This document shows positions 1 through 8,727 of a DNA stretch of 64,000 nt, piece after piece. This stretch comes from Roseomonas genomospecies 6 (GTDB lineage Bacteria > Pseudomonadota > Alphaproteobacteria > Azospirillales > Azospirillaceae), in the NCBI RefSeq assembly GCF_008365375.1, contig NZ_QOKW01000010.1, forward strand, positions 1 through 64,000, in the 5' to 3' direction. The number at the start of each line of letters is the position of its first letter. The first letter of the stretch is position 1. The position numbers and the translations under genes are program-made. The notes beneath the pieces are model-generated. The model had not been told where the DNA came from, did no database searches, and saw only the letters and a program-made list of their open reading frames with translations.

Positions 1-272
1 ACGAGGAGGACCAGCCGGCGCACCTGACGCTGAAGGACGCCTCGGTTCCGATCGCGGTCAATCTGGCGCTCTACGACGCGCCGGAGACGCGCTACTGCCC
101 GGCGGGGGTGTACGAGATCGTGCGGGCCGAGGACGGCAGCGACCCGCGCCTGCAGATCAACGCGCAGAACTGCGTGCACTGCAAGACCTGCGACATCAAG
201 GACCCCACCCAGAACATCAACTGGGTCGTCCCGGAAGGCGGCGGCGGGCCGAACTATCCCGGCGGCATGTGA
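1..272 (+). CDS. Electron transfer flavoprotein-ubiquinone oxidoreductase, C-terminal end (partial)
   Basis: The reading frame enters from the left edge (first whole codon at 3) and stops at 270-272. The visible 89 residues contain the family's C-terminal iron-sulfur segment: a Cys at YCPAGVYE, then [13 protein letters not shown], supplying the ligands of one 4Fe-4S cluster, then the conserved tail [19 protein letters not shown]. The enzyme is a membrane-associated flavoprotein passing electrons from electron transfer flavoprotein to ubiquinone in fatty-acid and amino-acid oxidation. Only the end is present, so nothing can be said about the FAD domain. The SDR gene starts 40 bases downstream on the same strand and may be co-transcribed. 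Confidence 0.93.
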   Translation, partial: EEDQPAHLTLKDASVPIAVNLALYDAPETRYCPAGVYEIVRAEDGSDPRLQINAQNCVHCKTCDIKDPTQNINWVVPEGGGGPNYPGGM

Positions 273-312
273 ATCGAAACGGCAGCACAGACAGAATCAG
301 GGAGAAGACGCG

Positions 313-1074
313 ATGCAGATCAACGGTCAGGCCGCCATCGTCACGGGCGGCGCGTCCGGCATGGGGGCGGAAACCGCGCGCCATCTGGCGAAGCTCGGCG
401 CCAAGGTCACCGTGCTCGACATGAACGAGGCGGCGGTGAAGCAGGTGGCGGAGGAGATCGGCGGTCTCGGCCTGGTCTGCGACGTGTCGAGCGCCGATTC
501 GGCGGAAAAGGCCCTTGCCGAGGCCCGTGCGGCGCACGGTCCGGCCCGCATCGCCGTCAATTGCGCGGGCGTCGCGCCGGCCAAGCGCATCGTCGGACGC
601 GACGGCCCGATGCCGCTGGACGATTTCCGCAGGGTGATCGAGGTCAACCTGATCGGCACCTTCAACATGCTGCGTCTCGCCGCCGCCGACATGGGCAAGC
701 TCGACCCGCTGGAGTCGGGGGAGCGCGGTGTGATCGTCAACACCGCCTCCGTCGCCGCCTATGAGGGGCAGATCGGGCAGGCGGCCTATGCGTCGTCGAA
801 GGGCGGCGTCGTCGCCCTGACCATCTGCGCCGCCCGCGATCTGGCGCGCAGCGGCGTGCGGGTGATGACCATCGCGCCGGGCCTGATCGGCACGCCGATG
901 CTGCTCAACATGCCGCAGGAGGTGCAGGACAGCCTCGCCGCCACGGTTCCTTTCCCGAAACGCTTCGGCCAGCCGTCCGAATACGCCCGCCTCGTGCAGC
1001 ACATACTCGAAAACGAAATGCTGAACGGCGAAGTGATCCGGCTGGACGGCGCCATCCGCATGGCGCCGCAGTAA
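313..1074 (+). CDS. Short-chain dehydrogenase (3-hydroxyacyl-CoA dehydrogenase type II-like)
   Basis: A 253-residue classical SDR. It shows the NAD-binding TGGASGMG near residues 11-18, an Asp after beta-2 (VLDMNEAA) favouring NAD(H), NCAGVA, and the catalytic YxxxK in YASSKGG. The sequence resembles the HSD10/3-hydroxy-2-methylbutyryl-CoA dehydrogenase group, including the family-typical MPLDDFRRVIEVNLIGTFNM and PFPKRFGQPSEYA segments. That would fit beta-oxidation or isoleucine breakdown beside the ETF-ubiquinone oxidoreductase. A GGGAGAAG Shine-Dalgarno lies 6-13 bases before the ATG. The substrate is inferred from family resemblance only. Confidence 0.88.
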   Translation: MQINGQAAIVTGGASGMGAETARHLAKLGAKVTVLDMNEAAVKQVAEEIGGLGLVCDVSSADSAEKALAEARAAHGPARIAVNCAGVAPAKRIVGRDGPMPLDDFRRVIEVNLIGTFNMLRLAAADMGKLDPLESGERGVIVNTASVAAYEGQIGQAAYASSKGGVVALTICAARDLARSGVRVMTIAPGLIGTPMLLNMPQEVQDSLAATVPFPKRFGQPSEYARLVQHILENEMLNGEVIRLDGAIRMAPQ

Positions 1075-1115
1075 GGCTCATCCGTTAACGCTCGGCGATC
1101 CTGGCCGGTGTTGGA

Positions 1116-1511
1116 TCAATCCTTCCAGACCGGCAGGGCGCCGAGTTGCGCGTTGGAGAGGGTGGTCGTCAGGTTCCGCCCATCGCTGCGCAATTGGTCC
1201 AGCCCGACGATCACCTCCTTGCCGCCGATCCCGACGTCGCGCTCCACATCCACCACGACCGCGACCGGCTGCCCGGAGGAATCCATCAAGACCTCCTCCA
1301 CTTCACCGATTTTCTTGCCGTCCGATCCCATGACGTCCATGTCGTCCAGTTGCCCGACCGTCTGGTTGAGAGCGGGAACCATGACGTTGTTGTCCTTCAC
1401 CTCGCGGTAGGCGTTGGCGGGGTTGGGGATGGCGGCGCTCTGCTGGGCGTGCGCGGCCTCCACCGAAACCAGGACGAAGACGGCGGCGGCCACGGAAAGA
1501 AGCTTTCTCAT
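1116..1511 (-). CDS. Secreted PRC-barrel domain protein
   Basis: A 131-residue protein. The start is ATG at 1511 (MRKLLSVAAAVFVLVSVEAAHAQ), which gives a clean Sec signal peptide ending at AHA-Q and has an AGGAGAG ribosome site just upstream. An in-frame ATG 36 bases earlier would spoil the signal peptide. The mature part, LDDMDVMGSDGKKIGEVEEVLMDSSGQPVAVVVDVE followed by GGKEVIVGLDQL, is a PRC-barrel beta fold as found in ribosome-maturation and photosynthetic reaction-centre proteins and in many periplasmic stress proteins of alphaproteobacteria. The ligand is unknown. A near-consensus EcfG-type promoter sits immediately upstream, suggesting stress control (inference). Confidence 0.82.
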   Translation of the reverse strand: MRKLLSVAAAVFVLVSVEAAHAQQSAAIPNPANAYREVKDNNVMVPALNQTVGQLDDMDVMGSDGKKIGEVEEVLMDSSGQPVAVVVDVERDVGIGGKEVIVGLDQLRSDGRNLTTTLSNAQLGALPVWKD

Positions 1512-1542
1512 CGCGTTGCTCTCCTGCTGCTGACCGTGCAAC

Positions 1543-1568
1543 AACATGAACCCGTCCGAGCCGGTTCC
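1543..1568 (-). promoter_or_regulatory. Candidate EcfG-type (general stress sigma) promoter
   Basis: On the minus strand GGAAC (1568-1564) is followed after 17 bases by TGTT (1546-1543). The alphaproteobacterial EcfG consensus is GGAAC-N16/17-CGTT, so there is one mismatch in the -10 box. Its predicted start point lies about 25 bases upstream of the PRC-barrel ATG at 1511. Confidence 0.4.
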
Positions 1569-1668
1569 AAGCGCGGAGCAAGGCGGGACCCCACCGGGTC
1601 GGAAAGCAGTCGGTCTGAAGGGGTGGCCGTATCTTCGGGGTGGGGGCGGTCGAAGGTTCGAATAAATC

Positions 1669-1686
1669 CCATAAGGTGCATTATGG
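1669..1686. promoter_or_regulatory. Perfect inverted repeat, possible operator
   Basis: CCATAA, six-base spacer, TTATGG. Related CTTATG/CATAAG half-sites recur at 1733 and 1765, all upstream of the polysaccharide deacetylase. This fits a dimeric regulator site. The regulator is unknown. Confidence 0.35.
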
Positions 1687-1822
1687 AAAATACACCTCTA
1701 AAATCCGTGACATCTCTCTTTGGGTGATGATCCTTATGGAGGCGCGGTAAAATTTGTTCTATCTCATAAGAGGTATCGCCCACGCCTGATCTCACCGCGG
1801 CGATGTTGATGGTCGATCGCAC

Positions 1823-3055
1823 ATGAATTCAGGTACGGGTCTCTCCGCCGCACACAAGTCCGGTCCCGCGACAATGCGCTGGCCATCCCGTTTGCCGCTC
1901 CTGGCGGCGAGCCTGCTGGCGGCCTGGACACTGGCCGACCACGCAACGGCCCGGGCGGCGGAACCGTCCCATCTGGCGACCGTCACCACGCTGCGCAAGG
2001 ATGCGGCGGCGGACGCGCAACCGGCCAAGATGCTCCAGTTCGGGGTCTACCGGACGGAGGCCGACGCCTGGGTCGCCTGGAAGGCCATCGTCCGGCGCCA
2101 GCCCGATATGGTGGCCGATCTGGTGCCCCGAGTCGCGCCGCAGAGGCGCGATGTGCCGGACTCCGGCTTCGTGCTCCAGGCGGCTCCCCTGCCCGACCTG
2201 GACCCGAATTTCGTCTGCCGCCGGATCGTCGGCGGCGGCGGCAGTTGCCTCGTGGTGGATGCCGCCGTGGATCAGCCGGTGGCAGCGGCTCCCGCCGCCA
2301 TGGAGGACGGCGACCACAATGGGGTCGTCACCTACAGCCCGGACCAGAGCCGGGAGATGCAGGAGATCGAACGGCAGGCGGCCCGTCTGTCGCGGATCGC
2401 CGCCATCGTCCCCGGCAACGAGGCGCGGGTGGACATCGGAGCGCTGAAAGCCAGCCGCTGGAATCTGTGCTCCCTGACCTTCGACGACGGGCCGCATCCG
2501 ACGGTCACCCCGCGCATTCTCGACATCCTGCGCAACGAGGGGGTGCGGGCGACCTTCTTCCCTATCGGCAACGTCGCGGTCCGCCATCCCCGGATCATAC
2601 GGAGGATCGTTCAGGAAGGGCACGAGGTCGGCAACCACAGCATGACCCACCCGAACATGCGCAACCTGACCACCGAGGAACAGCGCGCGCAGATCACGGA
2701 AACGAACCGCATCCTGGCCGGTCAGGGCGCCGACCCCGTGCTGTTCCGTCCGCCCGCCGGGCGCTGGAACAACGACACGTTGAAGGCCGTGGAGCAGGAG
2801 AACATGAGCCCGGCGCTGTGGAACGTCGACACGCGCGACTGGCTCTCCCGCGACGCCGGAAAGATCATGGCGCAGGTCGAGGCGACCGGCACAATCGGCA
2901 GCGTCGTCCTGATGCACACCACCTACAACGCGACGGCTGAGGCGCTTCCGAAGGCCATCGGCCTGCTGCGCACGCGCGGCTGCCGCTTCGTCACCCTGTC
3001 GGAATGGATCACCAGCCTGAACAGCCTCGCCACGCCGCGAATCGCGCAGCGCTGA
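1823..3055 (+). CDS. Exported polysaccharide deacetylase (NodB domain) with N-terminal SPOR-like region
   Basis: 410 residues. A basic/hydrophobic stretch at about 18-46 (MRWPSRLPLLAASLLAAW...ARAAE) looks like a signal peptide; a second in-frame ATG at 1874 is an alternative start, and neither has a clear ribosome site. Residues about 65-155 (MLQFGVYRTEADAWVAWKAI ... FVCRRIVGGGGSCLVV) resemble a SPOR-like repeat that binds glycan. The NodB catalytic domain follows: TFDDGP near 219, metal-binding NHSMTHP near 271, RPPAGRWNN, WNVDTRDW and a final LMHTTYNAT. All five carbohydrate-esterase-4 motifs are present, so it should be an active metal-dependent N- or O-deacetylase acting on peptidoglycan or exopolysaccharide in the periplasm. 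The exact substrate is not determined. Confidence 0.88.
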   Translation: MNSGTGLSAAHKSGPATMRWPSRLPLLAASLLAAWTLADHATARAAEPSHLATVTTLRKDAAADAQPAKMLQFGVYRTEADAWVAWKAIVRRQPDMVADLVPRVAPQRRDVPDSGFVLQAAPLPDLDPNFVCRRIVGGGGSCLVVDAAVDQPVAAAPAAMEDGDHNGVVTYSPDQSREMQEIERQAARLSRIAAIVPGNEARVDIGALKASRWNLCSLTFDDGPHPTVTPRILDILRNEGVRATFFPIGNVAVRHPRIIRRIVQEGHEVGNHSMTHPNMRNLTTEEQRAQITETNRILAGQGADPVLFRPPAGRWNNDTLKAVEQENMSPALWNVDTRDWLSRDAGKIMAQVEATGTIGSVVLMHTTYNATAEALPKAIGLLRTRGCRFVTLSEWITSLNSLATPRIAQR

Positions 3056-3079
3056 GTCTGGCTGGCGAAGCAAGGGAAA

Positions 3080-3119
3080 CGCTCCCGCCGCCCCCTTCCC
3101 ATGAATTGGGAAAGGAGCG
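3080..3119. terminator. Possible bidirectional terminator hairpin between convergent genes
   Basis: Two nested inverted repeats: outer CGCTCC/GGAGCG (3080-3085 with 3114-3119) and inner TTCCCA-TGAAT-TGGGAA (3096-3112). It lies between the stop codons of the deacetylase and mucR genes, which face each other. No T-tract follows, so a rho-independent role is unproven. Confidence 0.35.
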
Positions 3120-3164
3120 GTTCGGAGCGGCGTCGATCGGGCATCGCCGGCCCGGTGCCGTCGA

Positions 3165-3632
3165 TCAGGCGACGTTCTTGGCGCGGCCGCGGCGGGCCGG
3201 CTTGGCCGGGGCGGCGGCCTTCTTGCCGAGGCCGATCGACTTGGCGAAGGCCGAGCGCTGCTCCGCATAATTCGGGGCGGTCATCGGATAATCGGCCGGC
3301 AGGCCCCACTTGCGGCGGTATTCGTCCGGCGTCATGCCGTAAGCCGTGCGCAGATAGCGCTTCAGCATCTTCAGCTTCTTGCCGTCTTCAAGACAGACGA
3401 TGTAATCCGGCATCACCGACTTCTTCACCGGCACAGCGGGGCGCAGTTCCACCGATTCCGGTTCCACCGGACGGCCCGTGCCGGACAGACTTTGGTGGAC
3501 GATCCGGATGAGGTTGGGAAGATCATTCACGGCGATCTGGTTCGAGCGGACATAAGACGCAACGATCTTGCCCGTCATGGCCACCAGATCCGTGGCCGAA
3601 TTCTCAGAACCGTCGGTGTCGCTGCTTTGCAT
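3165..3632 (-). CDS. MucR/Ros family transcriptional regulator
   Basis: 155 residues from ATG at 3632, which has AAGGAAA upstream; an earlier in-frame ATG at 3719 lacks a ribosome site and adds an unrelated N-terminus. It shows the MucR arrangement: an acidic/hydrophobic oligomerising N-terminus (LVAMTGKIVASYVRSNQIAVNDLPNLIRIVHQSL), then the zinc-finger-like region VMPDYIVCLEDGKKLKMLKRYLRTAYGMTPDEYRRKWGLPADYPMTAPNYAEQRS. One Cys is visible in the finger and the second ligand position is atypical, as in many MucR proteins. The C-terminus is Lys/Ala/Arg-rich. MucR proteins control exopolysaccharide, motility and surface genes, which fits the neighbouring carbohydrate genes (inference). Confidence 0.92.
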   Translation of the reverse strand: MQSSDTDGSENSATDLVAMTGKIVASYVRSNQIAVNDLPNLIRIVHQSLSGTGRPVEPESVELRPAVPVKKSVMPDYIVCLEDGKKLKMLKRYLRTAYGMTPDEYRRKWGLPADYPMTAPNYAEQRSAFAKSIGLGKKAAAPAKPARRGRAKNVA

Positions 3633-3810
3633 GTCATTTTCCTTCGAGAACGAATGATCCAAGAGGGAGGATGGGCAAAGTGATGCGCAAAGCGCAAGCC
3701 TGTGCATCGGGTTTAACATGCAAATGTGTAATGTGTTTCATGCAGGACACGCGGGAGCGCAGGCCAGTCGAACGGAAATAGTAGGCTTTGGTGATGAAAT
3801 CGCTGCCCGT

Positions 3811-5136
<1,326 letters not shown>

Positions 5137-5179
5137 AACCGTCTCCATCCGCGCCAATCGAGCCACACCCATACTACCT

Positions 5180-5209
5180 TTGGCGGAACGGTCAAGAAAC
5201 AGGCATAAT
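5180..5209 (+). promoter_or_regulatory. Candidate sigma-70 promoter for second GH1 gene
   Basis: TTGGCG (5180-5185), 18 bases, CATAAT (5204-5209), inside the 118-base divergent region between the two GH1 genes. Spacing is slightly long and -35 is 4/6, so this is a moderate candidate. GGAACGG occurs twice here (5185-5191 and 5216-5222). Confidence 0.35.
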
Positions 5210-5254
5210 GGCGGAGGAACGGTTCGACGGAGCGCCCCCTTGGAACGGCAAGCG

Positions 5255-6601
5255 ATGCCCCCTCTCACCTCCGACTTTCCCGACGGCTTCCTATGGGGAA
5301 CCTCGACCTCGGCCTTTCAGGTGGAAGGAGCCGCGGCGGCGGACGGGCGGGCACCCAGCATCTGGGACAGCTTCTGCCGCCTGAAAGGCCGGGTGGACAA
5401 CGGCGACACCGGCGACGTCGCCTGCGATCATTACCACCGCTACGCCGAGGATGTGGCACTGATGCGGGACATCGGGGTCGGCGCCTACCGCTTTTCCATG
5501 TCCTGGCCGCGCGTGCTGCCGCGCGGGCGCGGCGCGGTGAACGAGGCTGGACTGGACTTCTACGACCGGCTGATCGACCGGCTTCTGGAGGCGGGGATCG
5601 AACCCTGGGCCTGCCTCTATCATTGGGACCTGCCACAGGCGTTGCAGGATCTCGGGGGCTGGGCGAACCGGGACAGCGCGGGCTGGTACGCGGACTATGC
5701 CGTCCTTTGTGCCCGCCGCTACGGCGACCGGGTGAAGCACTGGGCGACCTTCAACGAATTCTCGGTCTTCACCCTGTTCGGCTATGCGCTGGGATGGGGG
5801 GCACCCAGCGTGTCCGACCGTGGAGAGCATCTGAAGGTCATCCACCACACCAACCTCGCCCACGGGGCCGGGGTCGACGTACTGCGCGATCTGGTGGCGG
5901 GGGCCTCCATCGGCGCGGTGCACAGCTTTCAGCCCTGCCGGCCCGCGGACCCGGCGCCGGACAATGTCGAGGCGGCGGCCCTGTTCGACGAATTGTGGAA
6001 CCTGTGCTTTCCCGACGCGCAGATCCTGGGCCGCTACCCGCCGCGCATCGCCCGCGCCATCGAGCCCTACGTCCAGGCCGGCGACATGGCCCGGATCTGC
6101 CGGCCCGTGGACTGGTTCGGCATGAACCACTACGCGCCCCTCTTCGCCCAGGCCGAGCCTGGCGCCGTCTGGGGCTGCGGTTTCGGCGCGCCGCCGGAGG
6201 ATATGCCGCGCACCGACATCGGCTGGCCGCTCCAGCCCAGCGCCTTCCACGAGGCGCTTCTGCACGCCTCCGCGCGCTACCGCCTGCCGGTCTATGTGAC
6301 GGAAAACGGCTACGGCACCAAGGCGCCCGAGGCACCGGACGCTCAGGGGATCGTGATGGACCGGGAACGGCTGGACTATCTGCAGTCCTGCATCGGCGAA
6401 ATGGCTCGGGCGCTGAGGGACGGGGCCGACGTCCGCGGCTATTTCGTCTGGTCGCTGCTCGACAACTTCGAATGGGGGGGTGGCTACGGCACGCGCTTCG
6501 GCATCGTGCATGTGGATTTCGAAACCCAGAAGCGCACGCCGAAGGAATCCGCCAAATGGTATTCAGCGCTGATCGGCGGCGCACTCGGACGGGCGCCCTG
6601 A
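5255..6601 (+). CDS. GH1 beta-glucosidase (copy 2 of divergent pair)
   Basis: 448 residues starting MPPLTSDFPDGFLWGTSTSAFQVEGA at ATG 5255. It matches copy 1 throughout: the same GRxPSIWD, GDTGDVACDHYHRYAEDVALM, YRFSMSWPRVLPRGRG, TFNEFSVFTLFGY and WSLLDNFEWGGGYGTRFGIVHVDFETQKRTPKESAKWY blocks. The acid/base Glu (TFNEF, with Phe replacing the usual Pro) and nucleophile Glu (VTENGYG) are present. The pair probably arose by inverted duplication, and differences cluster in the aglycone loops (for example around AQAEPGAVWGCGFGAPPEDMP), suggesting diverged substrates (inference). The stop codon lies in a 15-base tandem repeat that repeats the stop in frame. Confidence 0.93.
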   Translation: MPPLTSDFPDGFLWGTSTSAFQVEGAAAADGRAPSIWDSFCRLKGRVDNGDTGDVACDHYHRYAEDVALMRDIGVGAYRFSMSWPRVLPRGRGAVNEAGLDFYDRLIDRLLEAGIEPWACLYHWDLPQALQDLGGWANRDSAGWYADYAVLCARRYGDRVKHWATFNEFSVFTLFGYALGWGAPSVSDRGEHLKVIHHTNLAHGAGVDVLRDLVAGASIGAVHSFQPCRPADPAPDNVEAAALFDELWNLCFPDAQILGRYPPRIARAIEPYVQAGDMARICRPVDWFGMNHYAPLFAQAEPGAVWGCGFGAPPEDMPRTDIGWPLQPSAFHEALLHASARYRLPVYVTENGYGTKAPEAPDAQGIVMDRERLDYLQSCIGEMARALRDGADVRGYFVWSLLDNFEWGGGYGTRFGIVHVDFETQKRTPKESAKWYSALIGGALGRAP

Positions 6602-6653
6602 TCCGGCCCGCCCTGATCCGGCCCGCCCTGATCCGGCCCGTCGTGATCCGGCC
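6599..6653 (+). repeat. 15-bp tandem repeat spanning a stop codon
   Basis: Unit CTGATCCGGCCCGCC in 3.7 near-identical copies (shifted by one base, units begin at the TGA). Because 15 is a multiple of three, in-frame TGA codons recur at 6599, 6614, 6629 and 6644. The array fills the gap to the next gene's ATG at 6654, leaving that gene no normal Shine-Dalgarno site. Confidence 0.9.
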
Positions 6654-8726
6654 ATGACGGACCCGCTCGCCCCGCTTCGGCAGGCCGCGGCGCTGCATCA
6701 GGCCGGGCGGCTGGCGGAAGCCGAACCGCTCTACACCGCGGCTCTGGCCGCCCTGCCCGGCCATCCCGACGCGCTGCACCTCTACGGCGTCCTCTGCGCG
6801 CAGACCGGTCGCAGCGCCCGCGCGGTGGAACTGATCGGCGCGGCCATCGCGCGAAAGGCCGATTCCGGCGCCTACCACGCCAACCTCGCCCGCGCCCTGC
6901 GCGCCGAGGGACGCTTGGCGGAAGCCGCCGCGAGCCTGCGGCGCGCCATCGCGCTCCAGCCCGGTGCCGATTCCTACTTCAGCCTGGGCAATGTCCTGAA
7001 GCAGATGGGTCATACGGCGGAGGCGCTGGCGCGCTTCCGCATCGCCCTGACCCTTCATCCGCAGTCGATCGAGGCGCGGATGAACGCCGCGTCGGCCCTG
7101 GAAGCGCTGGGGCGGCGGGACGAGGCTCTGCGGCAGCTTCGCGCCGCGCTGGCCTGCGCGCCCGCCGAGCGCGCGCTCCTCTTCAACCTCGCCCGCACGG
7201 AGCAGGCAGGGGGGCACCCCGACGCCGCCGCCCGCGACTACCGCCGCGCCCTGCGCACCGGCGTGGAGGCGGAGGACAGCGCCGTCAATCTGGGTACCGC
7301 CCTGACGGAGGCCGGGCACCCGGCGGAGGCCGCCGATACGCTGCGCCGCTGCGTGGCCGTGACGCCCGGCCGGGCCGACCGGCTGCTGGCCCTGGCGACG
7401 GCGCTGCGGCAGACCGGGGACGTGGACGGCTGCCTGAGGGCCTTCCACCGGCTGAAGGCGCTGACCCCGACCGATCCCACCCCCTGGCAGCGCAGCGCGG
7501 AGGTGCAGGAGGAGGCGGGACGGCTGGACGCCTGCGCCGCCACGCTGCTGGAGGTGGCGCGGCTCAGCCGGGCCGGGCGGTTCCATTGGAAGACCGCCTA
7601 CTACCATCTGGTCCGCATCGCCAACATCCTGATCGGGCAAGGCCGGCTGGACCGGGTGGCCGCGCTGCTCCCCCCGGCGGCGGCGGCCTTCCGCGGCTTC
7701 GACGACGAACTGCACGCCTGGGGGCTGTTCCTTCAGGGATCGCTGTCCGCCCGGCTGGGCGACGCGGCGGCGGCGCGGGACGCTTTCCGGCGCGCGGAAC
7801 CCCACCTGCCCTTCCTTGCCCATGTCCCGACCGGCGACGGCTTCGCCCGCCGGGCGGACACGCTGGACCCCGCCGCGGAGGCGGAGGTGGAGGCGGCCTT
7901 CGTCCTGGAATCGCTCGCCCCGCCGGGGCGGGGACCGGTGGTCGTCGTCTCCTGCGACCGTGCCTATCTGGAGCGGTTCGGTGCGCTGTTCCTCGCCAGC
8001 CTGGATCGCTTCTCGGCCCCCGGACAGGCGGCCCACCTGCACATCCTGGACCCCGGACCGGACACGCCGGCGCAGGTCGCGGCGCTGGGCCGGCGGCTGC
8101 GCCATGTCCGGCTGGGCTGGAGCCATGAAGAATCGCCCGCCGGCCTGACGGCGGCGGCGCGGACCACCTTCTACACGATTGCCCGCTTCCTGCGCGTGCC
8201 GCGCCTGCTGGAGTTGTACCGGGCGCCGCTTCTGGTGGCGGACATCGACGCCTGCGTGCTGTCCGATCCGGCGGGGTTCCCGGCTCCGCTGTCCGCGGAC
8301 ATCCCCTTGGCGCTCCAGTATTTTCCGGACAATCTGGCGCGGCTCTACGACGGGGTCGGCGGGGGATTGATGGTGCTTCTGCCGGAACCCGCCGTCGCCG
8401 CGCTGTTCGACCGCATCCGGCGCTTCCTCGTCTCCTGGGTCGCGGAGCGGCGGCTTCACTATTTCCTCGACCAGATCGCGCTGACGGCGGGGACGGACGA
8501 CGCGGCCCGGCGGGACGACGGCCCGGCCATCCTGCCGATCCCCGCGGAGGGCCGCCTGTTCCGCTGCGGCGACGGGCTGTTCGTGCAGATCCTGACGGAA
8601 AAGAACGAGCCCGGCTTCGCCGCCTCCGTCGCCACCCTGGTCGACCGGCTGGAGCGCTCCGCCCCCGCACCGGACCCGCGGCTGGACCGCGCCCTGATCC
8701 TGGGGGCCATCGGATTGGCGGAATAG
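6654..8726 (+). CDS. TPR-repeat protein fused to a GT-A-like glycosyltransferase domain
   Basis: 690 residues. Residues about 5-300 are successive tetratricopeptide repeats (for example AAALHQAGRLAEAEPLYTAAL, NLARALRAEGRLAEAAASLRRAI, NVLKQMGHTAEALARFRIAL). From about 420 a second domain begins (GPVVVVSCDRAYLERFGALFLASLD), reading like a GT-A Rossmann-type fold with a metal-binding DxD in LLVADIDACVLSD near residue 530. The second domain resembles nucleotide-sugar transferases only in outline. No signal peptide. It lies between glycoside hydrolases and glycosyltransferases, so a role in building or modifying a surface glycan or a glycosylated protein (as for flagellin-type TPR glycosyltransferases) is plausible. 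It converges with the ABC gene, with one base between their stops. Confidence 0.72.
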   Translation: MTDPLAPLRQAAALHQAGRLAEAEPLYTAALAALPGHPDALHLYGVLCAQTGRSARAVELIGAAIARKADSGAYHANLARALRAEGRLAEAAASLRRAIALQPGADSYFSLGNVLKQMGHTAEALARFRIALTLHPQSIEARMNAASALEALGRRDEALRQLRAALACAPAERALLFNLARTEQAGGHPDAAARDYRRALRTGVEAEDSAVNLGTALTEAGHPAEAADTLRRCVAVTPGRADRLLALATALRQTGDVDGCLRAFHRLKALTPTDPTPWQRSAEVQEEAGRLDACAATLLEVARLSRAGRFHWKTAYYHLVRIANILIGQGRLDRVAALLPPAAAAFRGFDDELHAWGLFLQGSLSARLGDAAAARDAFRRAEPHLPFLAHVPTGDGFARRADTLDPAAEAEVEAAFVLESLAPPGRGPVVVVSCDRAYLERFGALFLASLDRFSAPGQAAHLHILDPGPDTPAQVAALGRRLRHVRLGWSHEESPAGLTAAARTTFYTIARFLRVPRLLELYRAPLLVADIDACVLSDPAGFPAPLSADIPLALQYFPDNLARLYDGVGGGLMVLLPEPAVAALFDRIRRFLVSWVAERRLHYFLDQIALTAGTDDAARRDDGPAILPIPAEGRLFRCGDGLFVQILTEKNEPGFAASVATLVDRLERSAPAPDPRLDRALILGAIGLAE

Positions 8727-8727
8727 T

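Larger units (their letters stand above)
1512..1822. other. 311-base intergenic region between PRC-barrel and deacetylase genes
   Basis: No convincing gene is present. The region is richer in A/T than its surroundings. It holds a candidate EcfG promoter for the leftward PRC-barrel gene (1543-1568), a perfect inverted repeat CCATAA-N6-TTATGG (1669-1686), and two more copies of the half-site CATAAG/CTTATG at 1733-1738 and 1765-1770. The repeated half-sites look like regulator binding sites for the rightward deacetylase gene, but no regulator can be named. Confidence 0.5.

Noticed and set aside
5180..5222. EcfG promoter in the GH1 divergent region from the two GGAAC boxes
   Set aside because: Neither GGAAC is followed by CGTT at 16-17 bases. 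A sigma-70-like pair fits better.
6599..6653. CRISPR-like array
   Set aside because: The repeats are directly adjacent with no spacers, and no cas genes are nearby. The same applies to the arrays at 28921, 29953, 49157 and 63080.
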